From Planctomycetota bacterium (lineage in GTDB: Bacteria; Planctomycetota; Planctomycetia; Pirellulales; Thermoguttaceae), in contig JANXQG010000380.1 of assembly GCA_025356915.1 (NCBI GenBank), positions 1 through 10,592 on the forward strand: a DNA stretch of 10,592 nucleotides, in the 5' to 3' direction. Below the pieces are notes generated by a model that saw only the letters and a program-made list of their open reading frames with translations, was not told the origin of the DNA and did not search any database. How positions within the stretch are numbered: the stretch's first letter is position 1; every line of letters begins with the position of its first letter. The translations under genes were made by a program, and so were the position numbers. Positions 1 to 7,141 of the stretch are shown piece by piece.

Positions 1-2
1 AT

Positions 3-2360
3 GGGCTGGAAGCGGGCGGGCATCACGTCACCAATATCCTCTTCCACCTATCCAACACGCTGCTGCTGTTTTGGCTGCTGCGCTGGCTGACTGGCCGAAG
101 TTGGTGCAGTGCTGCCGTGGCTGCCTTGTTTGCCGTACACCCCATGCATGTCGAGTCGGTCGTATGGATCGCGGAACGCAAGGATGTGTTGAGTACGTTT
201 CTTGGACTTCTGACCTTGCTGGCCTACGTTCGCTATGCAAAGAACCCCAACATATCTCGTTATATCCCCGTTTTTGTCCTGCTCGCATTGGGGCTTCTCG
301 CCAAGCCGATGCTTATAACCCTTCCCTGCGTCTGCTTGCTTTTGGACTACTGGCCGTTGGGGCGACTGAAGCTGTCGGGCGATACCGATTTGCCGCTTCG
401 ACCAGCACCGGTCGAGCGTCCCGCATATCCGCAGCGCAGGGCCAAGCGAAATCAACGGCTTCCCCCGGTGGCGAAGGTGCAGCAGATTAAGTTTTCCCCA
501 CAAGGGCCCCCGTTCCAACAAATGGTCCTATTGGTCGTTGAGAAGATCCCGCTGTTCCTGCTTTCGGTTATCTCCGCGGTGATTACCCCCTATGCCCAGA
601 ACCATGGCGGCTCGATGGCATCCGCTTCGGAGCTATCTTTCGCATTTCGCATTGAGAATTCGTTGCAGTCCTATCTGATGTACATCACCCGGATGTTTTA
701 CCCGGGCAAGATGTCCGTGCTCTACCTCCTCGACGTGAACCATGTCGATCACGTCTATACTGCGGTCGCGCTTGCTGTACTCTTGCTGATCACCGGGCTA
801 GTGATCTGGGGGGCATATCATGGGCGGCGTTACCTCGCGTTCGGGTGGTTCTGGTACGTCGGAACCTTGGTGCCAGTCATCGGCATCGTCCAGGTCGGCG
901 AGCAAACCCATGCCGATCGCTACACGTATATCCCCTACATCGGTCTTTTCATCATGCTGGCCTGGGGCATCGCCGATCTGATCGGCCTGTTGCCGAAGTT
1001 CCGCACGATTTTCCAGTGTGGGACCGGTTTTGCATTGATGCTCGTGCTAACAATCTGCGTCAGTTGGACGAAATACCAGTTGCAGTTCTGGACTGGCGTG
1101 GAAGTTCATCTGCGGCATGCCCTGACGATCACGCCCGACAATTGGAACATGCTCAATAACCTTGGCGTCAAACTATGGAAGAAGGGGCAGGACGAGGATC
1201 TCAATGCGGCGAAGGCGGAATCGAAGGGGGACCTGGAAGCGGCAAAGGCACACCACCAAAAGGCACTCGAGTTCAAAGATGATGCCAAGGCACAGTGGAA
1301 TCATGGCATTGACAAGCGTCCGACAGCGACCGACATCCATAGCAACCTCGGCTATGCCTATTCGGAGGCGAACGACCTCGACAAGGCTGGGTGGCATTTG
1401 ACCGAGGCCGTGCGACTGAAGCCGATTTCTCCGCGGCCCCACAACAATCTCGGCCGGGTGCTGTTGCGGAGGAGTCAGCAGCGAGAAGCGGAAGCCCGCG
1501 AGGCCGAAGCCAAGGGGAAGACCGATCCGGCGGAAGCGGCAAAAGTTCCACGCCTGAAAAATGAAGTGGAATTGCAACGCAACCTCGCCATTGAACAGTT
1601 CGAGGAGGCGGTCAGGCTCGATCCTTCCCTGCTGGAAGCGCGATTGAACCTTGGCGAGGTCTATTTGTCGTTGAACAACCTCGACAAGGCAGAAATGCAT
1701 TACCTGGAAATTCGGAAACTGCTTTCGGAAAGCGTTAAGGACCGGGAGACGATCAATAACTTCAGCCAGGGCTGTTTTGGGTTGGCAAGAGTCGCTCTAG
1801 CTCGCAAGAAGACCGACGAGGCCATCGAGTATTTGCAGCAGTCGCTCAAACTGAACTCCCAAAGGGAAAACATAGCTGCGATGCAATTGCTGGCCAGCGT
1901 GCGGTTCCACCAGGGAGAGTATCGCGAGGGCGAAAAGAGTCTTTGGCCCCTGCTGGCCGTCCTGCCGATGGCGCAGCGGCGTGCCATGGCGGAGCAATTT
2001 GGCAGACAGTTAGAAGCCGTTGGCAAAACCAAGGAAGCCGTGCAGGCATGGAACTTCCTGGCCTGGGTGTTTGCAACGAGTCCTGAACCCCATCTTCTCG
2101 ATCTGGAAGCGGCAATGGTCTTTGCTCAGCGCGCCGTGACGATGACAAACCGGCAGGATCCGGTGGCAATCGACACGCTGGCTGCCGCTCAAGCCGCATG
2201 CGGTCAATTCAAGCAAGCCGTTCAAACCGCCCAAACCGCGATTAATTTAGCGAAATCGCAGGGCAACAAGCCGTTGACCGACGCGATTGTTCGGCGTTTG
2301 CAGTTCTACCAGCAGGGAAAACCTTACCGATGTGATCCTAACGGAAGCGATAGACCCTGA
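3..2360 (+). CDS. TMTC-like membrane glycosyltransferase with TPR repeats, 5'-partial
   Basis: The reading frame is open from base 3, with typical family sequence before any possible start, so the true start lies upstream; the GTG at 117 is internal. About 785 residues are visible. The N-terminal half is polytopic membrane protein, with hydrophobic segments near residues 12-29, 86-109, 165-185, 255-275 and 310-365. It carries motifs I associate with bacterial TMTC/PMT-like GT-C proteins: HPMHVES (46-52) followed by AERKD, LLAKPMLITLP (about 98-108) then LDYWPLGR, and QVGEQTHADRYTYIP (about 299-313). From about residue 380 to the end it is TPR-type helical repeats, e.g. HSNLGYAYSEANDLDKA and EARLNLGEVYLSLNNLDKA, with Ala/Lys/Glu-rich insertions. 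By analogy it may transfer sugar from a lipid-linked donor to exported proteins; the substrate is unknown, and the first acidic loop that would carry catalytic residues is outside the window. The architecture is clear; the function is inferred. Confidence 0.87.
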   Translation, partial: GLEAGGHHVTNILFHLSNTLLLFWLLRWLTGRSWCSAAVAALFAVHPMHVESVVWIAERKDVLSTFLGLLTLLAYVRYAKNPNISRYIPVFVLLALGLLAKPMLITLPCVCLLLDYWPLGRLKLSGDTDLPLRPAPVERPAYPQRRAKRNQRLPPVAKVQQIKFSPQGPPFQQMVLLVVEKIPLFLLSVISAVITPYAQNHGGSMASASELSFAFRIENSLQSYLMYITRMFYPGKMSVLYLLDVNHVDHVYTAVALAVLLLITGLVIWGAYHGRRYLAFGWFWYVGTLVPVIGIVQVGEQTHADRYTYIPYIGLFIMLAWGIADLIGLLPKFRTIFQCGTGFALMLVLTICVSWTKYQLQFWTGVEVHLRHALTITPDNWNMLNNLGVKLWKKGQDEDLNAAKAESKGDLEAAKAHHQKALEFKDDAKAQWNHGIDKRPTATDIHSNLGYAYSEANDLDKAGWHLTEAVRLKPISPRPHNNLGRVLLRRSQQREAEAREAEAKGKTDPAEAAKVPRLKNEVELQRNLAIEQFEEAVRLDPSLLEARLNLGEVYLSLNNLDKAEMHYLEIRKLLSESVKDRETINNFSQGCFGLARVALARKKTDEAIEYLQQSLKLNSQRENIAAMQLLASVRFHQGEYREGEKSLWPLLAVLPMAQRRAMAEQFGRQLEAVGKTKEAVQAWNFLAWVFATSPEPHLLDLEAAMVFAQRAVTMTNRQDPVAIDTLAAAQAACGQFKQAVQTAQTAINLAKSQGNKPLTDAIVRRLQFYQQGKPYRCDPNGSDRP

Positions 2361-2375
2361 GAATCAAGACTAACT

Positions 2376-2401
2376 CCCCTCTCCCATACGCGGGAGAGGG
2401 G
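2376..2401. repeat. REP-like palindromic hairpin
   Basis: A perfect 10-bp inverted repeat, CCCCTCTCCC / GGGAGAGGGG, encloses the 6-nt loop ATACGC. It is followed at 2402-2413 by TAGGGGTGAGGG. A C/T-rich arm, a G/A-rich arm and a GGGGTGAGGG tail are the form of a widespread intergenic REP-type element. It begins 15 nt after the stop of the TPR gene. No T-run follows either arm directly, so a classic rho-independent terminator is less likely, though the stem could still end or stabilise the upstream transcript. The rest of the gap up to 2487 shows nothing I can name. Confidence 0.7.
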
Positions 2402-2487
2402 TAGGGGTGAGGGAATATGCGACGAAATAACAGAGCCATTTTTAGACGGTTCCTAAGCTTTCCTCTCGAACCCCATAGGTGCGACCG

Positions 2488-4971
2488 ATGTCCGTAATCT
2501 GCCAGTGCCCGTCGTGTAAGGCAAAATATCAGGTCAGCGACCAGTACGCTGGATGTACCGTCAAATGCCCAAAGTGTTCTGGGGCGGTTGTCGTGCCAAC
2601 GGTCGCATCGCCCACAAGTCCCGTGGGCTTGGTATCCAAGAACCCGTCACCTGAGGGTGCAACCAAGGCAGATTCTCCCTCGATTTCCTCTACACCTGAA
2701 CTACCTAAAGTACGCACGGTGAGCCTCGTCGAAGATTCACCGGCCGTTGCCATTTCATCCTCGGATACCACTTCAGGCGATCAAGATGCCGACCCTGCGC
2801 CACCTGCCGACGACGGTCTCTCGTTCCTTGCCGATGAGATGGATGGGCCGCGCCATCGCCCAGCGACTAAGCTTCGCGCAGTGCCAGCCGTCGTGGAGCA
2901 AGCGTCTGCGGAGGATGAGTCCATTGACGCCGTCGCGGGCGATGCGGTTTCCATCCCCAGTCTTGCCGCTCGATCACCCAAGACCAAGGGTGCCCCTCCT
3001 TCTCTTTTTCCGCATCCCTCCAAGAAGAAAAAGAAAGACCTTCCCGCGTGGTTGATTCCAACGATCGCTGCGGTGGGTGCGGCGGCCTTCCTGGCGATCG
3101 GGGCGGCAATTTACCTGACGTTCTTCATGGCATCGAAATCGAAGCCAGGCAGTGTCTCGACCGCTGGCTCCTCCACCGCAAGCGGCAGCAAGGACTCGGG
3201 TAAGCCAGGCAAGGTGGAGCCAAAGGTTCCCGTGCTGTCCATCGATTGGCCCGAGAACCAGCGCGTTGGCGCGTCGCTGTTCGTCAACGACGATAAGAGA
3301 GAAATCGACCTGAAAGGGCCGATTCTGATTCCGCTTCCGCCGTCCAGCACGCAATACCGTTTTCGTCTTGAACGGCGAGGGTTCCAGCCAAAGAAATTTG
3401 CCCGAGCTTCCCAGCAAGATGACCAGGGTTACACCGTTTCTGAATGGGAACCGGTACTCCAGGGAATCGACTGGGAGCAGGACTTTGAAGCGGCGAAGAA
3501 AACGGCGGCAACTCATAACAAGAATGTTCTCCTCCTCTTCGACGCCTCCGATTCCAAGGAGAGCAGTTTTGCTTCCAGCCGCTTTGCTGAATCGGTCGCC
3601 CTGCGCAAGGAATTCCGCGAGCGGGCCGAAAAAGAGTATGTCTGCGTCTATATTGACAATCCCCAAAAGGCCGACTCGCAGGGCAGAGTGGAAAATGCCG
3701 ACCGCAATCAGGAATTCACCAAGAAGTTCCGTATTGAAGTCTTTCCCACGGTGGTCGTGACCGATCCGAAAGGCCGGCCGTTCGGCATTATGGAAGATTA
3801 TAAGATCAACGGAATCAATGCCTTCCTGGAGCTGATGGACAAGTGGGATGCCGACGGCAAGAGCCTCCTCGACTTGCTCGCCAGGATTGATGCTTTGCCC
3901 AAAGAGAGTCCGAATTCCGACCTCGTCGGAAAGGCTCTCGATTTCCTGGAAATGAGCAAGCTGGACCGATTCTACGGCCACACGATTAAGAAACTGACCG
4001 CCCGCTTGCCCAAGGGTGAGGGTCGTCCGGTCACGAAGGAAGCGTACGAATATTGGATGCGTACCCTGGATCGGGCCACCAGGAATCCCGATCAGGCAAA
4101 AAAAGTCGTGGATGAGTTCGATCAATGGAAGAAGAATCGGATATTCAAGAACCATGACATGGGAGCGGCGTTGCATCTGGCTGCGGCTTTTGTCCTGAAC
4201 CAGCTCGGGCCCGACCACCGCAAGGAGGCCGCTCAGAAGGTCAAGGAAGGTCTGGCCTTTGAGCCGCGCGACCCCCGCACAAGGGGCTTGCTCGAACAGT
4301 TCAACCAGGCCCTCACCGGTGAACGTGGCGAAATGCCCCGCGGCTCAGGCACCGGCTTCTGCATCGCGGAAGGCAATTACGTCCTGACGAACCACCATGT
4401 GATTAATGGTGCGAAGAAGATCAACGTGCATCTGAATGGCGAGAAGGAGAAGTATTCGGCCAAATTGATTGCCGACAATGAGGCGGGCGACATGGCCCTC
4501 TTGAAGATTGATTTGCCTGCCGCCAAGAAGCTCACGCCCATCCCGTTGATGGCTAGTGATGTAAAGATTGGCGAAGACGTCTGTGCCCTGGGCTTTCCCG
4601 GAGTTCTGAGCCAGAATATCACGCTCACCTTGACCAAGGGCATTGTCAGCACCCTTCCGGGCAGCCCGGAGGACAATGACGGGTTCATCGCTACCGACTG
4701 CAAGGTCAATCCGGGCAATAGTGGCGGCCCACTCTGTAGCTTTTTCGGTGGCATTGCCGGCATGGTCACTGCCAAAAGTCATAATACCTCCAGCGAGGAC
4801 AGCTACGGACTGGTGATTCCGGTAGCCCGATTACACAAATTCCTCACCGAGAACCTGCCTGCCGATGCCCGCCGACCGCCTCCAAATCGGGCCAAAACGG
4901 CGAACCTGAAACTAAGCGACCTTGCGGAGAAATTTGCGCCTTCGGTTGTTTATATTGAAAACCTTCAGTAA
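2488..4971 (+). CDS. Zinc-ribbon / thioredoxin-like / HtrA-type serine protease fusion
   Basis: The protein has 827 residues. The ATG at 2488 is preferred over the in-frame GTG at 2479 because AGG (2477-2479) lies 8 nt before it and the zinc ribbon begins at once. Order of parts: zinc ribbon with C7-x2-C10 and C27-x2-C30; a Ser/Pro/acid-rich linker; a Lys patch and one membrane helix (about 186-215); a small beta-rich PEGA-like segment (about 248-322); a thioredoxin-like domain (about 326-455) keeping the cis-Pro (VFPT, P420) but with SDSKESS where the WCxxC should be; a helical stretch; and a trypsin/HtrA domain (about 615-805) with H637 (TNHHV), D668 (GDMALLKI) and S745 (GNSGGPL). No PDZ domain is visible. 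The zinc ribbon should be cytoplasmic and the protease outside the membrane. It is probably an active, membrane-anchored quality-control or processing protease; the substrate is unknown. It is followed 22 nt later by a secreted-protein gene. Confidence 0.9.
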   Translation: MSVICQCPSCKAKYQVSDQYAGCTVKCPKCSGAVVVPTVASPTSPVGLVSKNPSPEGATKADSPSISSTPELPKVRTVSLVEDSPAVAISSSDTTSGDQDADPAPPADDGLSFLADEMDGPRHRPATKLRAVPAVVEQASAEDESIDAVAGDAVSIPSLAARSPKTKGAPPSLFPHPSKKKKKDLPAWLIPTIAAVGAAAFLAIGAAIYLTFFMASKSKPGSVSTAGSSTASGSKDSGKPGKVEPKVPVLSIDWPENQRVGASLFVNDDKREIDLKGPILIPLPPSSTQYRFRLERRGFQPKKFARASQQDDQGYTVSEWEPVLQGIDWEQDFEAAKKTAATHNKNVLLLFDASDSKESSFASSRFAESVALRKEFRERAEKEYVCVYIDNPQKADSQGRVENADRNQEFTKKFRIEVFPTVVVTDPKGRPFGIMEDYKINGINAFLELMDKWDADGKSLLDLLARIDALPKESPNSDLVGKALDFLEMSKLDRFYGHTIKKLTARLPKGEGRPVTKEAYEYWMRTLDRATRNPDQAKKVVDEFDQWKKNRIFKNHDMGAALHLAAAFVLNQLGPDHRKEAAQKVKEGLAFEPRDPRTRGLLEQFNQALTGERGEMPRGSGTGFCIAEGNYVLTNHHVINGAKKINVHLNGEKEKYSAKLIADNEAGDMALLKIDLPAAKKLTPIPLMASDVKIGEDVCALGFPGVLSQNITLTLTKGIVSTLPGSPEDNDGFIATDCKVNPGNSGGPLCSFFGGIAGMVTAKSHNTSSEDSYGLVIPVARLHKFLTENLPADARRPPPNRAKTANLKLSDLAEKFAPSVVYIENLQ

Positions 4972-4980
4972 CGGTCCCAC

Positions 4981-4986
4981 AAGGAG
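4981..4986 (+). promoter_or_regulatory. Shine-Dalgarno AAGGAG fixing a GTG start
   Basis: AAGGAG sits 7 nt before the GTG at 4994. The frame is open further upstream, with an ATG-like start at 4922 inside the protease gene. Only the GTG start has a good ribosome binding site and puts a signal peptide at the N-terminus, so it decides the annotation. Confidence 0.85.
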
Positions 4987-4993
4987 AATTATC

Positions 4994-6034
4994 GTGGCCT
5001 TTCGTTTCAAGCTGACGTTCGCTTTCGTCGTGGGTTGGGCTGCAACGGCCTCCGCGCAGAGGATGATCACACTGAACCCGGTGCAACTGAGCGGCTCCAT
5101 CGTCCAGGTGAGTCCGCAGAGTATCGCAATCAAGGCCGCTAACGGACAGAACTGGACCCTGAAATTACAGCAGGGGAAGACCAAAGTCAAAATCTCCGGT
5201 TCCGCCGAACCCGAAATGCTCACGCCGGGAACCTGTGTGCGATTTACGGCATCGATCGACAAACGAACCTGCAAAGGGCAGGAGAAAATCGACAAGATCA
5301 CGATGTTCACCCAAACGCCGGGCGTGACGGAACGAACTCTTGGCGTCGAACTGGAAAGCGAACATCCGCAAGCGAACGAAAACGAAGCCAATGCGGGGGC
5401 ACCGCCCGCTGCTGATCGCGAACCGGCACCTAAGCCGGGTCGAGCACGCGGTCCCGGGGCGAAAGGGCCAAAACTGTCCGTGCCTGACGTCGCTGCCTAT
5501 GATGTGTGTGCCCAAATCGTTAGTTGTCGTGGCGGGCGGTTGATTGTCTCCGTGCAAAATCGTTTCTTCAAACCAAAAATCACGGTCGAACTCTCCGCCG
5601 ATGCACAAATTGGCCTCGACCTCGGAAACTTGTCTCTGGCCAAGCCAGGTGATAAGATTTCCGCAACTGGGTACTACATCGCGCCGGGGATCTGTGAAGT
5701 AACCAACAGCGTTGAGGTTGCCCTAACCAATCCGCTCGCTCCGCCGGGAAGTCATTCGCATCGCGCCCGCCCTGCGCCCCGTGGAAGCGACGCATCTCGA
5801 CGGCCAGGTGGAAAGGCCAAGCCCGTTGCGGCGGACGATACTGCAACCACCGAAAAGGTTCCAGCCAAAGAACCGGCGGAAGTGGAAGCTCCTGCCATGG
5901 ATATGCCACCCGAAAAGGATGATCCCCCCGCAACAACTGAACCGGAGACCAAACCGGAACCGAAAAAGGTAGACGAAAAGCCAGAGAAAAAGCCTGCGGT
6001 GCCAGACGACGAGAAAGACGTCTTTGAAAAGTAG
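4994..6034 (+). CDS. Secreted protein with two beta-rich domains and Pro/Lys/Glu tail
   Basis: The protein has 346 residues from a GTG start with a strong Shine-Dalgarno. The N-terminus MAFRFK, then a hydrophobic stretch and ASA|Q, is a signal peptide with likely cleavage after residue 21. Two regions look like copies of one small beta-barrel-like domain: about 30-107 (GSIVQVSPQSIAIKAANG, then a PGTCVRFTA-like strand) and about 171-247 (AQIVSCRGGRLIVSVQN, then KPGDKISATGYY). The pattern recalls DUF5666/OB-like exported domains, but this is resemblance only. A Pro/Arg/Ala-rich linker (about 125-165) separates them. Residues 250-346 are low-complexity and rich in Pro, Glu, Lys and Asp. I cannot assign a function. 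It begins 22 nt after the protease gene stop, so the two are probably co-transcribed; it could be a partner, substrate or envelope-binding factor for that protease. Confidence 0.85.
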   Translation: MAFRFKLTFAFVVGWAATASAQRMITLNPVQLSGSIVQVSPQSIAIKAANGQNWTLKLQQGKTKVKISGSAEPEMLTPGTCVRFTASIDKRTCKGQEKIDKITMFTQTPGVTERTLGVELESEHPQANENEANAGAPPAADREPAPKPGRARGPGAKGPKLSVPDVAAYDVCAQIVSCRGGRLIVSVQNRFFKPKITVELSADAQIGLDLGNLSLAKPGDKISATGYYIAPGICEVTNSVEVALTNPLAPPGSHSHRARPAPRGSDASRRPGGKAKPVAADDTATTEKVPAKEPAEVEAPAMDMPPEKDDPPATTEPETKPEPKKVDEKPEKKPAVPDDEKDVFEK

Positions 6035-6042
6035 TTTGTGAC

Positions 6043-6064
6043 GGAAATCGGGGGGAAATCGGGG
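6043..6064. repeat. 11-nt tandem direct repeat, two copies
   Basis: GGAAATCGGGG occurs twice head to tail (6043-6053, 6054-6064), 9 nt after the stop of the secreted-protein gene. It gives G-runs of six and five. The following bases, including TTTTCC at 6077-6082, can pair with GGAAA. The segment is reminiscent of short intergenic repeats with a CCCCGATTT core that I believe occur in planctomycetes; that link is from memory and weak. Confidence 0.6.
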
Positions 6065-6118
6065 GACGCGTTATTGGTTTTCCTATTTTCTGAGCAATTT
6101 CGACAATAACCAGTAGGG

Positions 6119-6147
6119 CAATTCCCCTGTCCGAATCGGGACAATTG
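6119..6147. repeat. Imperfect stem-loop in convergent gap
   Basis: CAATT (6119-6123) pairs with AATTG (6143-6147), and GTCC (6129-6132) with GGAC (6139-6142), leaving a 5-nt bulge CCCCT on one side and a 6-nt loop. It is an imperfect 9-bp stem in the gap between two convergent genes, so it may help end transcription from one or both sides. No T-run is attached. Other parts of the gap at 6065-6118 show only a weak 7-bp inverted repeat (GTTATTG / CAATAAC). Confidence 0.4.
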
Positions 6148-6154
6148 GCACGGC

Positions 6155-6211
6155 AGGACTTGTAGGGGCTATCGCCCCCACGCACCTGCTCGACCGCAGC
6201 CCCCAAGTCCT
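6155..6211. terminator. Long imperfect inverted repeat at 3' end of the minus-strand operon
   Basis: The left arm 6155-6170 (AGGACTTG TA GGGGCT) and right arm 6198-6211 (AGCCCCCAAGTCCT) are reverse complements apart from a 2-nt TA bulge, giving 14 base pairs around a 27-nt loop. Inside it GGGGC (6165-6169) can instead pair with GCCCC (6174-6178) to form a compact hairpin. The right arm ends one base before the stop codon of the minus-strand gene (6213-6215). It is therefore placed to terminate or protect that transcript. There is no clear T-run, so it could equally be a small palindromic repeat. Confidence 0.5.
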
Positions 6212-6212
6212 T

Positions 6213-7112
6213 CTACCGCTTTGCGCCCGTCGCAGCGACTTTCTCGGGGGTGGCAAGATACTCCTCCGTCGAGCGACCGATGTAGCGAATGCTGCTGGCT
6301 TCGCCACGAAAACCGACGACGCTCTTGTCAACGTCAATCTGCCGGCCAAGAATCTGGCCGCGATCGATGTCAAACCGCACGCTGCCGGAAGTCTCGTATT
6401 GCAGCACTTGGGCCTCGGTGGCCGGATCCTGGATAGGCGTCATGATCTGCGTCGACATCGAGATCGTGGCAATGCCAGTCCGCACGCTCTCCAGCTTATA
6501 GCTCTGCATGGCGAGGATCCGCCGCACACTGCCGTCGGAGAGCGGAACGTCGAGGTTGTTCTGACTCGACCAGCGACTGCCCACGGCCACGGCATGCTCG
6601 GGGAGTTGAATCGTGATCTCTCCCTGCCCCGCCACCGATGCCTTGACGAAGTTCTGCTTCCGCTGCAAGACCTTGCCCTGATTGTCGATCGTCACCAGAG
6701 CCAACGGCACGCCGACCGCACGCGCTACGTCTTCAAAACCGTGGGGAGCGCAGGGATCGGTGCGGCTATTGTAGTGGACTTCATCGCGACCGCTAAGGCT
6801 GTGCCGCATGTCGACACTTTCCACCATGTGGTCGAAAACAACCGAACTGTCCGGCTTAACTTCATAAACGCGCCAGACCTTGATCGAGGTGGTGGTCGTC
6901 TCGGCCGTCTGTGTGCTGCCGGAGACCGAAGTGCGGATCCGGCAGCGATGGACCACGGTCCAGCGGAGCGAATCGCCAGAATGAAACTGATAGCGGAGAA
7001 GGTATTCCTGGGACTCGGCTTGCTTCGCCTTAGGCTCTTCGGCACCAACCGCCGTGAAGGAAAGGCAAACCGCGCCGCACAACAACGATCCAGCAACCAT
7101 GCCGATCTTCAT
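6213..7112 (-). CDS. Exported protein of unknown function (DUF6263-like style)
   Basis: The protein has 299 residues. MKIGMVAGS, then a hydrophobic core and AVGA|EE, is a signal peptide with likely cleavage after residue 24. The mature part is mainly beta-strand, with alternating hydrophobic residues, motifs such as YLLRYQFHSGDSLRW near the mature N-terminus, and a repeated idea of GVPLALVTIDNQGKVL around the middle. Exported planctomycete proteins of this style are sometimes called DUF6263; I make that link from general appearance, not from a definite motif. No catalytic residues, membrane helices or lipobox are evident. It is the last gene of the minus-strand cluster, 29 nt after nadK, and carries its own ribosome binding site in a hairpin loop. 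The function is unknown; no tie to isoprenoid metabolism is visible in the protein itself. Confidence 0.85.
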   Translation of the reverse strand: MKIGMVAGSLLCGAVCLSFTAVGAEEPKAKQAESQEYLLRYQFHSGDSLRWTVVHRCRIRTSVSGSTQTAETTTTSIKVWRVYEVKPDSSVVFDHMVESVDMRHSLSGRDEVHYNSRTDPCAPHGFEDVARAVGVPLALVTIDNQGKVLQRKQNFVKASVAGQGEITIQLPEHAVAVGSRWSSQNNLDVPLSDGSVRRILAMQSYKLESVRTGIATISMSTQIMTPIQDPATEAQVLQYETSGSVRFDIDRGQILGRQIDVDKSVVGFRGEASSIRYIGRSTEEYLATPEKVAATGAKR

Positions 7113-7113
7113 T

Positions 7114-7131
7114 TCTCGATTCCTTTCGAGA
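7114..7131 (-). promoter_or_regulatory. Hairpin presenting the Shine-Dalgarno in its loop
   Basis: Read on the minus strand, TCTCGA / AAGGAA / TCGAGA forms a 6-bp stem with a 6-nt loop, and the loop is exactly the Shine-Dalgarno AAGGAA. One base separates the stem from the ATG (7112-7110). It lies in the 29-nt gap between nadK and the exported-protein gene. The stem may tune initiation of the last gene relative to nadK, or may be chance. Confidence 0.55.
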
Positions 7132-7141
7132 TAAAAGTTAC

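Noticed and set aside
117..2360. GTG at 117 as the start of the TPR protein
   Set aside because: The same frame is open back to the window edge, and the 38 extra residues (TNILFHLSNTLLLFWLLR and neighbours) fit the conserved family N-terminal region.
2974..4218. Open frame of 414 codons on the minus strand, opposite the protease fusion gene
   Set aside because: The plus-strand protein there shows recognisable domains and its frame is clearly the coding one. The antisense product has no signal peptide or motif and no ribosome binding site that I can see. Long antisense frames are common in GC-rich genes.
6035..6212. Small protein-coding gene in the convergent gap
   Set aside because: No frame has a start with a ribosome binding site and a plausible protein. 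The stretch is explained better by repeats and stem-loops.
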